From Pseudomonas sp. BCA17 (GTDB lineage: Bacteria; Pseudomonadota; Gammaproteobacteria; Pseudomonadales; Pseudomonadaceae): a stretch of DNA of 64,000 nucleotides. The position numbers were made by a program, and so were the translations under genes. How positions within the stretch are numbered: the first letter of the stretch is position 1; each line of letters opens with the position of its first letter. Shown here piece by piece: positions 54,653-64,000 of this stretch. The notes beneath the pieces are model-generated. The model saw only the letters and a program-made list of their open reading frames with translations. It made no database searches and was not told the DNA's origin. The stretch spans positions 1,178,001 through 1,242,000 of the forward strand of contig NZ_SGWI01000001.1 of assembly GCF_004519405.1 (NCBI RefSeq). The letters run 5' to 3'.

Positions 54653-55585
54653 TCAAGCCTGCAACCGGCTCGACCGGAAATCCTTCGGCGACACCTCGAA
54701 CTGCTTCTTGAACGACCGGCTGAAGTGGGCCGAATCGGTAAAGCCCCACTTGTAGGCAATCGAGGTGATCGACTCACTGCGCAGGAACGGGTTGGTCAAG
54801 TCATCCGCGCTGCGCATGAGCCGCGCCCGCTGGATATAACGGCAGACGCTGTCGTCCTGCTCTTCAAACAACCGGTAAAGCTGGCGCACTGAAATGTTGA
54901 GCCGGTTGGCCAGGCCGATCGGGCTCAGGCCCGGCTGGCTGAGTGACTCATCAATCACCTTCTGCACATAGCTACGCAGGTTATTGCCCTGCAGCGCCGC
55001 CACGCCTTCGCAGCACTTATCGCCCTGCTCCAGGGCCGAGCCCAGCAATGAGACGAACGCCGCTTGCAGCGCCTCGACCTCACCTGCGCCATCTTCGGTG
55101 TCGTCCTTGCACAGTTGGTCCATCAGCACGTGCAGCATGCGCCCACAGGCCTTGGTCGAAGATATCTTGCCGAAGGCGCGGGCTTCACCGCCCACGTGCT
55201 TGCACACCTCGGCGCGTGCGAGGGACAGCGAGGCATGTTCAATCAGGCCGAAGGGGGTGATTTCGATGGAGCCTACCGAGTCCATCAGCAGCATCTCGCC
55301 GGGGGCCAGTTGCAGGGTCTGGCCGTTCTGTACGATCTGCGAGTAACCGCTGCGCTGGCTGATCAGGAAACACGCCTGGTCGTCGTCATGGTCGGCATGG
55401 TGCGACGCACGCTTGATCAGCCCGGCATTGGTGCGCAGGATGGCCAGGCCGCGCGGGAGGTTGTGGATCTCGCCGATGAACAGCGAGCGGTTGAAGGCCA
55501 GTTCGGTATCGAAGTGACCGCACGCGGCGCGCAGTTCGCTGTTCCAGCTGTCGAGCCCGTTGTGTGCATGCTGTGGGATGCTCAT
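54653..55585 (-). CDS. tynR: AraC-family regulator of aromatic amine catabolism (FeaR-like)
   Basis: A 310-residue AraC protein. The N-terminal sensor domain begins SWNSELRAACGHFDTELAF, as in FeaR, and the C-terminal double helix-turn-helix includes IGLANRLNISVRQLYRLFEE and ITSIAYKWGFTDSAHFSRSF. FeaR of E. coli activates the tynA and feaB genes in response to aromatic aldehydes made from tyramine and phenylethylamine. The start follows GGAGACACCCC. A GTTAACATGTTATC palindrome lies 44 bases upstream, a near match to the proposed HpaR operators. Confidence 0.83.
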   Translation of the reverse strand: MSIPQHAHNGLDSWNSELRAACGHFDTELAFNRSLFIGEIHNLPRGLAILRTNAGLIKRASHHADHDDDQACFLISQRSGYSQIVQNGQTLQLAPGEMLLMDSVGSIEITPFGLIEHASLSLARAEVCKHVGGEARAFGKISSTKACGRMLHVLMDQLCKDDTEDGAGEVEALQAAFVSLLGSALEQGDKCCEGVAALQGNNLRSYVQKVIDESLSQPGLSPIGLANRLNISVRQLYRLFEEQDDSVCRYIQRARLMRSADDLTNPFLRSESITSIAYKWGFTDSAHFSRSFKKQFEVSPKDFRSSRLQA

Positions 55586-55629
55586 GGGGTGTCTCCGCAA
55601 TGGCTTCTTTTTGTTGTTCTGGCGCAATA

Positions 55630-55643
55630 GTTAACATGTTATC
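55630..55643. promoter_or_regulatory. Near-match palindrome before the feaR/tynR-like gene
   Basis: GTTAACATGTTATC fits GTTAA-N4-TTAAC with one mismatch and lies just upstream of the regulator. It links the tyn genes to the motif seen at hpaG1 and hpaR. Confidence 0.45.
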
Positions 55644-55697
55644 TATATGCACGCAACAACTACCTGTTTGCCATTGCAGAAGCACTATTGATGCCAA

Positions 55698-56261
55698 TCA
55701 GAGCGTCGATAATACGCGTTGCAACCCGGCCAACGTCGCGAGTAAATGTTCGCGCTGCACAGGGCTCAAGGCGATATAACGACGAAACGCCGGCATTCGA
55801 TTAACCACTTCACTGCCGCCCATATGCTCCAGCCGTACGCTCCATTGCCGGTTTTGCAGCTCAATCCGCAAGCGCTTGAAATCCAGTGGCATCAGGGCCT
55901 GTAAAAGCACGTCGTCGGCCTGCAACCGCGCCTGCAATTCACGGCCCATTGCCGGATTACCGGAGCGGCAACGTACGCGAATGCCATTGCGCCGGATCGC
56001 GCCGCCATGGTGCACCTCGAAACGCCTCGTGCCTCCTGCCGAAGCAGGTACCTGCAGAAGAAATTCGGTCATGACCACATGCATCAACAGTTGCGACTCG
56101 GTGCGCTCGACGATCTCAAACGCAAAGCCATTCACTTGGAGTGTCGCCAGCCCGAGATTGCGCCGCAAATGCGCCAGGGTGACTCCTGGCCGATACCCTG
56201 TCGGGGTGCGGTCGGCGCGTAACAGCTCAAACAGTTTTTGCCGCAAAGTCGCTATAACCAT
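55698..56261 (-). CDS. Conserved hypothetical protein (DUF3156-like)
   Basis: A 187-residue protein starting MVIATLRQKLFELLRADR, rich in Arg and Leu, with no membrane segment or enzyme motif recognised. It resembles, from memory, the DUF3156 proteins found near aromatic amine permeases in Pseudomonas. Its start lies inside the end of the permease gene (35-base overlap), indicating translational coupling with that transporter. Landmarks are EIVERTESQLLMHVVMTEFL and LDFKRLRIELQNRQWSVRLEH (shown as QNRQWSVRLEH). Function unknown. Confidence 0.6.
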   Translation of the reverse strand: MVIATLRQKLFELLRADRTPTGYRPGVTLAHLRRNLGLATLQVNGFAFEIVERTESQLLMHVVMTEFLLQVPASAGGTRRFEVHHGGAIRRNGIRVRCRSGNPAMGRELQARLQADDVLLQALMPLDFKRLRIELQNRQWSVRLEHMGGSEVVNRMPAFRRYIALSPVQREHLLATLAGLQRVLSTL

Positions 56262-57726
56262 CACGCAGATGCCCCGGTTCGTTGCTGAATTCCTTGGCCA
56301 GTACCTCCTCCACGGAGGCCGGTTTGAAGGGATTGACCTTCTGCACCACCAGGGTCCAGAACAATGCATACGCTGCGGTCACGCCGAGCATCACGCCGAA
56401 CGGCACATAGATATCGGCCGGGTGCATGCCTGGCGGTGTGATAAACCACATGCCCAACAGGATGCCGAAGCTCGATACGATCTGCGGCAACGGGAACCAT
56501 GGCGAGCGGTAGGCCCGGGGCAAATCCGGGCGACGGATGCGCAGGATCACCACCGACACCGTCACCAGCAGGTAGGCAAAGCTCCACGCACACACCGCCG
56601 CCAGCACCAGGTGCATGATGTTGTCGGTGTTGCCACCCAGGTAAAGCGCATGCAGGCAGGGGATCAGCATTGCCACCAGGATGCACAGCAGCGGCGTCTT
56701 GAAACGCGGATGCAGGTAGGTAAAGACCCTGGGCAGTGCGCCGTCCACCGCCATGCCGTAGAGAATGCGAGGCACACCGGCCATCAGGGTGTTGATGGTC
56801 GCCGCCCCGGCAAACAGAAAGCCGATGCCCAGCCACAGAGGGCCGACGTGTCCCATCACCTGCTCGGCAAATTTGGGGATCGCCATCGGCGTGTCCAGCA
56901 GGTGCACACCGGACGCGGCATCCAACACTACGTTTTCTACCTGGCGCTTCATCGCCGCGCCATAAATGAACATGCACATGGCCACGCCTGACAACCCGAG
57001 CATCATCGCGCGCGGCATCACCTTGGCCGATTGGCGCAGGTCCGGCGCCAACGGCGTGACGAACTCGCAGCCGACGAACATGAACATCGCCAGACCCACC
57101 AGCGACAGCACAGTGATCAGGTCGGTGCCCACCAGCGACGCACCGAACCAGCCATCCAACTGCACCGCCGGCGCAGCGATCAGGCCGAGCACGCCGAACA
57201 CCATCAGGGTGGTCCACATGCCAAAGGTCAGGATGATTTCCGCACGGCCGAACGCGCTGACGCCAAAGGCATTCAGCACGCCGAAGACCACCACGAAGCC
57301 CACGCCGAGCAACCACGAACCGCCGGCGGATTCGGCCAGGGTATTGAGGTGTTCGAAGTTCACCAGGGCCATCACCCCTGAGAGGATGGTTTCGGCGGTG
57401 CCGGCAAACACATGCACGATCAGGTAGGCCGACAAGGTCCCGGTGATCGCAAAAAAACGCCCCATGCCGCAGTTGATGTAGTCGTACACCGAACCCGTGG
57501 TGGGCAGCAGGGAGGCGGCTTCGGCGAAGGTGCTCGCCTGGGCCAGCATCATCACCACGGCGATCAGCATCGCCAGGGCAAACGCACTGCCGCCGATGCC
57601 GAAGCCCATGGTGGCGGTGAGTATCACAGGGCTTGCCATGATCAGGCCGATGGTGCTGGCCAACGCGGTGGGGAAACCTACCGTACCCCGATTGAGGTGT
57701 GCGGTGAGTAGGTCGTTGCTCGACAT
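56227..57726 (-). CDS. APC-family amino acid/amine permease
   Basis: A 499-residue twelve-helix permease of the APC superfamily (MASPVILTATMGFGIGGSAF in helix 1, FVGCEFVTPLAPDLRQSAKV in the helix 6 region). The start ATG follows GAGGG. In this setting it is probably the tyramine/dopamine importer; it would correspond to a single-gene unit such as tynG in the P. putida U scheme, but that match is uncertain. It is divergent from the porin gene and coupled to the DUF3156-like gene. Confidence 0.82.
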   Translation of the reverse strand: MSSNDLLTAHLNRGTVGFPTALASTIGLIMASPVILTATMGFGIGGSAFALAMLIAVVMMLAQASTFAEAASLLPTTGSVYDYINCGMGRFFAITGTLSAYLIVHVFAGTAETILSGVMALVNFEHLNTLAESAGGSWLLGVGFVVVFGVLNAFGVSAFGRAEIILTFGMWTTLMVFGVLGLIAAPAVQLDGWFGASLVGTDLITVLSLVGLAMFMFVGCEFVTPLAPDLRQSAKVMPRAMMLGLSGVAMCMFIYGAAMKRQVENVVLDAASGVHLLDTPMAIPKFAEQVMGHVGPLWLGIGFLFAGAATINTLMAGVPRILYGMAVDGALPRVFTYLHPRFKTPLLCILVAMLIPCLHALYLGGNTDNIMHLVLAAVCAWSFAYLLVTVSVVILRIRRPDLPRAYRSPWFPLPQIVSSFGILLGMWFITPPGMHPADIYVPFGVMLGVTAAYALFWTLVVQKVNPFKPASVEEVLAKEFSNEPGHLRDGYSDFAAKTV

Positions 57727-57863
57727 GGTGGGGCCCTCGAAAAGGTTTTTTTTAATGTATCGGCACTCTGCGCCCCACCCGAGTTGCTCGTCTTGCCCCT
57801 GTGTGCCGCTGGTTTTGTTGCTCCCTGCCACAACGTGCCGGCTGGCGGCCTGGGTCAATTCCC

Positions 57864-57879
57864 TGGCACGCAGAGGAAA
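57864..57879 (+). promoter_or_regulatory. Possible FeaR-type binding site before the porin gene
   Basis: TGGCACGCAGAGGAAA fits TGNCA-N8-AAA, the half-site I recall for E. coli FeaR, 65 bases before the porin start. A single short match can arise by chance. Confidence 0.35.
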
Positions 57880-57944
57880 GACTTGGCTACTCGCCGCTCC
57901 CCCTAATGCGCCCTCACTCTCAACCAAGCATAAGGGCAATAATA

Positions 57945-59818
<1,874 letters not shown>

Positions 59819-59836
59819 TTATTAGGAAAGAACGCG

Positions 59837-61006
59837 TCACACCATGCTCGGGTCCGGCTCAAGCCCCATCAGCTCGCGGCCCAGGATTTGCGCGCAGACA
59901 TCGTAATCGGTATAGGCATGGGCACCGGTCATATGGGAGTCGCGGAACAGGCGCTGCATTTCGTTGTGCTCGAACCAGGCATTACCGCCTGCTGCGGCGA
60001 ACAGGCGATCGACTGCCTCGATGCACATTTTGGTCGCATAGGCCTGGTTGGTGCGCCAGAACGCCAGGGTTTCGCGGCTGGGATAGCGTTGCGCTGCGCT
60101 GTGTTCGGCGTGGTCCTGCCAGGTTTTTTCAAGGAAGGCGCGGGCAGCGGCCACCTGGTGCGTGGATTCGGCCAGGCGCATCAACGCCGGGGTGGCGGCG
60201 CCTACGGCGGCACCGGTGTAGGCGCGCACGCGATTTCTGGTTTTTTCACGGAACACTTCCAGCATGCGCTCGGCCACGCCGAGGCTGACGGTGGAAAAAC
60301 CACTGGCGAAGTATGGCCGATACGGCGCGTAGAAAATCTGACTGTCGGGGTAGAGGCCAAAACCTGCGGATTTGCCTTCCATCATGTCCTTGGCCTTTTG
60401 GATACGGTGCTCGGGCACCCAGGCGTTATCGATGAGCAAGGTCTTGGTGCCGCTGCCTTTCATACCGGCGGCGTGCCAGTCATCACGGATCTGGTAATCG
60501 CTGCGCGGCAGTACCGCGAAGCAGTAATCCTGGCTGCCTTCGGCGTTCTGGCGGCGGCAGCCGACAATCGCCCACTCGCTATGGTCACAGCCACTGCTCC
60601 AGCCCATCTCACCGCTGAAATACACGCCGCCCTCACCCTCCGTCACCTGCCCGAACGGCGCGATACTGCTGCTGGCCGTGGCGTCCGGGTTCTCGCCCCA
60701 GATCTCCTGCTGCAACTTCGCCGAGAACAGCGCCAGCTGGTGACTGTGGGTACACAGCAAGCTCATGGCCCAGGCGGTGCTGGCGCAACTGCCGGCGAGC
60801 AAGGCGATGCACTCGGTGAACTCGGGCAGCGACAGTTCCAGGCCGCCAAAGGCCTTGGGCTGGAAAGCACGGTGCAGGCCGATGCTTTTGAGCAAGGCGA
60901 TATTTTCGTCCGGCACCTGGCGCAGTTGTTCAGCGCGTGCGGCATTTGCGGCGATGGTAGACAGGAGAGGCTTGAGGTCTTCAAGCAGCGGGTTTGGCTT
61001 TTTCAT
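59837..61006 (-). CDS. hpaB: Oxygenase component of 4-hydroxyphenylacetate 3-hydroxylase (acyl-CoA dehydrogenase fold)
   Basis: A 389-residue flavin-dependent monooxygenase of the group D/acyl-CoA-dehydrogenase fold, similar in size to the C2 oxygenase of Acinetobacter and to HsaA, and unlike the ~520-residue E. coli HpaB. Landmarks are LAGSCASTAWAMSLLCTHSH, GEMGWSSGCDHSEWAIVG and FRDSHMTGAHAYTDYDV near the C-terminus, which carries the flavin-binding segment. With the flavin reductase it would hydroxylate 4-hydroxyphenylacetate to homoprotocatechuate, feeding hpaD. The function is inferred from fold, reductase pairing and island context; other phenolic substrates are possible. Confidence 0.78.
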   Translation of the reverse strand: MKKPNPLLEDLKPLLSTIAANAARAEQLRQVPDENIALLKSIGLHRAFQPKAFGGLELSLPEFTECIALLAGSCASTAWAMSLLCTHSHQLALFSAKLQQEIWGENPDATASSSIAPFGQVTEGEGGVYFSGEMGWSSGCDHSEWAIVGCRRQNAEGSQDYCFAVLPRSDYQIRDDWHAAGMKGSGTKTLLIDNAWVPEHRIQKAKDMMEGKSAGFGLYPDSQIFYAPYRPYFASGFSTVSLGVAERMLEVFREKTRNRVRAYTGAAVGAATPALMRLAESTHQVAAARAFLEKTWQDHAEHSAAQRYPSRETLAFWRTNQAYATKMCIEAVDRLFAAAGGNAWFEHNEMQRLFRDSHMTGAHAYTDYDVCAQILGRELMGLEPDPSMV

Positions 61007-61242
61007 GGATGGCCCTGCTTATTATTGGAAGTCCGGCACACGCTCCGGATCGAGGAACGACGCCGGATGCAGGGCCAGTATCGACCGCTCGGCCCAGGCG
61101 GAAAATGCACGTTCCACAGGCAAGGTTGTACTTTTCACAGGCTCGGCAGGCACAGGCATGAACCCTGGCAGGCACAGTCAAGCCACCTCGATATTCCTTG
61201 GTTACCCTCGGCTTTTCTCAGTGAACTGCCAGGAAACCTGCC

Positions 61243-62730
61243 ATGAGCGATATCCCGCTGCTGCCTCAAGTCGAAGCCTTTTTGCATCGCCGCCATGGGC
61301 TGTTCATCGATGGCATCAACGTGCCGAGCCACGCCGACCAGACGCTGGCCGTGACCAACCCTGCCACCGGCCAGGTCATCGCCGAAGTTGCCGATGCGAA
61401 CCTTGCGGATATCGACGCCGCAGTCAGCTCCGCCAACCGCGGCTTTGCGCTGTGGTCACAGACCGCACCGGCGACGCGTGGCAATGTGTTGCTGAAACTC
61501 GCCGACCTGCTGGAACAGAACCGTGAAGAGTTGGCGCAGATCGAAACCTGCCAGTCAGGCAAGATCATCCAGATTGCCCGCGCCTTTGAGGTCGACCAGG
61601 CCGCGCACTTCCTGCGTTATTACGCCGGTTGGGCCACCAAGATCAGCGGCCAGACGATTACGCCATCGCTGCCTTCCTTCAATGGCGAGCGCTACACCGC
61701 CTTCACCCTGCGCGAGCCGGTGGGTGTGGTGGTGGGCATCGTGCCATGGAACTTCTCGACCATGATCGCCATCTGGAAACTCGCTTCGGCGCTGGTGACC
61801 GGCTGCAGCATCATCATCAAACCCAGCGAGTTCACACCATTGACCCTGCTGCGCATCGCCGAGCTGGCTATCGAAGCCGGGTTGCCGGCGGGTGTGCTCA
61901 ATGTGCTGACGGGGAGCGGCCACGTCGGCAAGGGCCTGGTAGAGCACCCCGGCACCCACAAGGTGTCATTCACCGGTTCGGTGCCCACCGGCATCGCCGT
62001 GGGCCGCAGCGCCATGGGGGCTGGCTTGACCCGTGCGACCCTGGAACTGGGCGGCAAAAACGCCGCAGGATTCCTGCCCGACATGGACGTGGACAAAGCG
62101 GTAGAAGGCATCATCGAGGCAGGCTTTCTGCATTCCGGGCAAATCTGCGCGGCAGCTGAACGCTTCTTCGTGCATCGCTCGCAGATCGACGCCGTACTGG
62201 AAAAGCTCAGCCGACGCCTGAGCCGCCTGACCATCGGCTCGCCCCTGGACGAACGCACCGAGTTTGGCCCGGTGACCCACCGCCAGCACCAGCTCAAACT
62301 GCTCGGCTACTTCACCCAGGCCCGCGCCGAGAACAACACAATCATCCACGGCGGTACCCTCCTCGACCGCCCCGGTTGCTATGTCGAACCTACGGTGATC
62401 CTGGCCAACGGCATCAACGACACCCTGCTCAACGAAGAGACCTTCGGCCCCATCGCCACCTTCCTGCCCTACGACAGCGAAGACGAACTGCTCGCCCTGA
62501 TGAACAACAGCCCTTTCGGGTTGAGCGCCAGCTTGTGGACCAACGACCTCGGCAAAGCGCTGCGCATGATCCCGGCGGTCAACGCGGGCACTGTGTGGGT
62601 GAACATGCACACCTTGCTTGACCCGGCGGTACCGTTTGGCGGCAATCGTTCTTCGGGGCTCGGCCGCGAGTTCGGCAGTGCGTTTATCGAGGATTACACA
62701 ACGCTCAAATCGGTGATGCTGCGGTATTGA
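61243..62730 (+). CDS. feaB: Phenylacetaldehyde/4-hydroxyphenylacetaldehyde dehydrogenase
   Basis: A 495-residue aldehyde dehydrogenase close to FeaB/PadA. NAD site: VPWNFSTMIAIWKLASAL and FTGSVPTGIAVG; catalytic Glu in LELGGKNAAG; catalytic Cys in HSGQICAAAERF. It oxidises the aldehyde from amine oxidation to 4-hydroxyphenylacetate (tynD in the P. putida U naming). It is divergent from hpaBC with 236 bases between them; no clear operator was found in that gap. Confidence 0.87.
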   Translation: MSDIPLLPQVEAFLHRRHGLFIDGINVPSHADQTLAVTNPATGQVIAEVADANLADIDAAVSSANRGFALWSQTAPATRGNVLLKLADLLEQNREELAQIETCQSGKIIQIARAFEVDQAAHFLRYYAGWATKISGQTITPSLPSFNGERYTAFTLREPVGVVVGIVPWNFSTMIAIWKLASALVTGCSIIIKPSEFTPLTLLRIAELAIEAGLPAGVLNVLTGSGHVGKGLVEHPGTHKVSFTGSVPTGIAVGRSAMGAGLTRATLELGGKNAAGFLPDMDVDKAVEGIIEAGFLHSGQICAAAERFFVHRSQIDAVLEKLSRRLSRLTIGSPLDERTEFGPVTHRQHQLKLLGYFTQARAENNTIIHGGTLLDRPGCYVEPTVILANGINDTLLNEETFGPIATFLPYDSEDELLALMNNSPFGLSASLWTNDLGKALRMIPAVNAGTVWVNMHTLLDPAVPFGGNRSSGLGREFGSAFIEDYTTLKSVMLRY

Positions 62731-62807
62731 CGAGCTTGCCGTCATGCATGGCGTCGGTTGAAAACATACCCAGTGACCAGGGGGCGGGCGCGGGGCCTGC
62801 CCACTCC

Positions 62808-63734
62808 CTACCTGTGCCCGCTCACCTCGGGCGAAAACGCTGCAAACCGCCATCTCAATGCCAACGCCGCCGGACGCCGCACCCCATGTTCCACGGTGAC
62901 CGTCCACAGCCGCTGCGCGCCCTCGAACAGGGCCACTTGCGGGCCGTCGAGGATCAACGACGTCCGTCCCGTCACTTGCAGCACGTCCCCCGACTCAAAG
63001 TCGATGAACAACAGGCCTGCCACCGGGTTCGCCTGCAGGTTGCCCAATGTGGCGAAAAACAGGTTGCCGGCAAAGTCAGGGATGGTCAGCACGTTGCCTT
63101 CGACCCGCACAAACCCCGGGTTACCGCCTCGATGAGAAACATCCACCGAACGTTGGCCGTCCACCTCGACGTAACTCGCGACGAAGAAGGTGTCGGCATT
63201 GCGGATCATTGTTTGTGCCGCGTCATCCAGGCTGTCGAAATGCTCGGCCAACGTGCCGGGTTTGCGCACGACACAATCAACCGGCCGCAGTTGGATGTAC
63301 TTGGGGCAGTTGCCGAATGTGTGCACCACGTCGACCGAGAAGCCCTCGTGATCGAGCGCGCCGATCCGGCCGTTCATGCGGTTGCGGCGGCGGGTATTGA
63401 GGTCGATACCCAGCAGGCCCACCGATGCGCCGTCTCGCAGGGCATGGCGGGCCGGGTCGCCCGGAGACGGCAGGCTGTCGATCTGTAAAGTCTGTGGGTC
63501 CGGCGAGTGGGCAAATCCCGGTGCCCCTTCAATCATCGTCGCCCAGGGGATACCTTGCCCGTCGACCACGCCCAGCATCAGGTAAGGCAGCAAGGGGTAG
63601 AAATTGCGGTGCTGTTCCGGCAGGTGATCGCGGATCACCTTGGGCCCGACCACGGCCATGCGGTCGGCCACGCCAGCCAGCGCTTGCAGGTGCCGTTCGC
63701 CGGCATGCCAGGGTGTTTGTTCGATGGAGTTCAT
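62808..63734 (-). CDS. Pyridoxamine 5'-phosphate oxidase-like flavoprotein
   Basis: A 308-residue protein of the PNPOx-like split-barrel fold. The start at MNSIEQTPWHAGERHLQ is chosen over a long non-conserved upstream frame. Segments YLMLGVVDGQGIPWATMIEG, GNCPKYIQLRP, DTFFVASYVEVDGQRSVDVS and FFATLGNLQANPVAGLLFID are those of FMN/heme-binding members of the family. The physiological role is unknown. It ends next to feaB but is convergent with it and probably not part of the catabolic island. A divergent or following LysR gene lies upstream. Confidence 0.78.
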   Translation of the reverse strand: MNSIEQTPWHAGERHLQALAGVADRMAVVGPKVIRDHLPEQHRNFYPLLPYLMLGVVDGQGIPWATMIEGAPGFAHSPDPQTLQIDSLPSPGDPARHALRDGASVGLLGIDLNTRRRNRMNGRIGALDHEGFSVDVVHTFGNCPKYIQLRPVDCVVRKPGTLAEHFDSLDDAAQTMIRNADTFFVASYVEVDGQRSVDVSHRGGNPGFVRVEGNVLTIPDFAGNLFFATLGNLQANPVAGLLFIDFESGDVLQVTGRTSLILDGPQVALFEGAQRLWTVTVEHGVRRPAALALRWRFAAFSPEVSGHR

Positions 63735-63813
63735 GGCGAGCACCTCATAATGAATGCCTCGATACTGCACCCTGCCCATCGGCGCGAGAATAACCACGCC
63801 CGGCAATCCACTA

Positions 63814-64000
63814 TTACGCCAACTGAAATGCCGGATGCTCACGCAGCGCCGCCACGCAGTGGTCGACAAAACTGCGCACGCGCAGTGAGGCATGGCGCCC
63901 TTCGCGATACACCACCTGCACGGGCAACGCCGGCCGCTCATAGGCGGGCAACACCCGGCACAATTGCCCCTTAAGCAGGTAATCATGCACGGGGTAACTC
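63814..64000 (-). CDS. LysR-family regulator, 3' end only
   Basis: Sixty-one codons of the C-terminal end of a LysR effector domain: SYPVHDYLLKGQLCRVLPAY, followed by LPVQVVYREGRHASLRVRSF and VDHCVAALREHPAFQLA before the stop. The start is beyond the window. It is in the same direction as the PNPOx-like gene, which begins 79 bases after its stop. Confidence 0.75.
   Translation of the reverse strand, partial: SYPVHDYLLKGQLCRVLPAYERPALPVQVVYREGRHASLRVRSFVDHCVAALREHPAFQLA

Noticed and set aside
57855..57885. Possible sigma-54 promoter before the porin gene (GGCACG)
   Set aside because: No GC element at the required 12-base spacing.
61007..61242. FeaR-type or GTTAA-type operator between hpaBC and feaB
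   Set aside because: Only an imperfect TGGCA-N9-AAG was found and no GTTAA palindrome.

Overview
The window is GC-rich chromosomal DNA from a fluorescent Pseudomonas, most likely of the P. fluorescens complex. The evidence is a pyoverdine gene run (pvdA, an fpvI-like sigma factor, pvdR-pvdT-opmQ) with two exact PvdS-type promoter boxes, many Pseudomonas REP/REPIN elements around GGGAGCAAGCTCCC or GCGAGCAAGCTCGC, and a two-module synthetase matching the first enzyme of viscosin/massetolide-type cyclic lipopeptides. No tRNA, rRNA, transposase, integrase, phage gene or CRISPR array was seen.

Layout. 1-3.3 kb: the 3' end of lpdV, ilvE and a tandem-GNAT acetyltransferase. 3.5-9.5 kb: a citrulline/ornithine catabolic and transport unit (ctlX, ornithine cyclodeaminase, a four-gene polar amino acid ABC transporter and an Lrp-type regulator). 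9.5-11.6 kb: a TIGR03915/TIGR03916 DNA-repair-associated pair, with the radical SAM gene first, behind a LexA-like box. 11.65-18.4 kb: pyoverdine hydroxylase, sigma factor and secretion/recycling pump. 18.5-28.2 kb: accessory envelope and secreted functions: a degenerate alpha/beta hydrolase, a LysR regulator, a fatty-acid-hydroxylase-like membrane protein with a strictosidine-synthase-like partner, an SOS-box-linked secreted protein, and an ABC transporter with an AttH-like lipoprotein. 28.4-32.5 kb: a histidine phosphatase and two GT39 (ArnT-type) transferases. 32.6-41.6 kb: the first synthetase of a lipopeptide (viscA/massA type), a divergent LuxR regulator and an outer-membrane efflux lipoprotein. 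The later synthetases are not in the window, as expected for a split cluster.

41.6-62.7 kb is one catabolic island. The inferred flow is: tyramine or dopamine is oxidised by an FAD amine oxidase (tynA-like) to the aldehyde, then by a phenylacetaldehyde-type dehydrogenase (feaB/tynD-like) to 4-hydroxyphenylacetate. A two-component flavin hydroxylase then makes homoprotocatechuate, which the hpaG1-G2-E-D-F and hpaHI meta-cleavage genes convert to pyruvate and succinate semialdehyde. Transporters (hpaX, an APC permease, a porin) and three regulators (hpaA, hpaR, a feaR/tynR-like AraC protein) are interspersed. A shared GTTAA-N4-TTAAC-type palindrome precedes hpaG1/hpaA, hpaR and the feaR-like gene, suggesting common control. 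The layout matches the tyn/hpa catabolon that I recall from P. putida U.

The window closes with a PNPOx-like flavoprotein gene and the 3' end of a LysR gene. The least explained signals are the LexA-like boxes before the secreted PPC-type protein and before the radical SAM gene, the hydrolase that has lost its active-site motifs, and the accessory tyn genes of unknown role.
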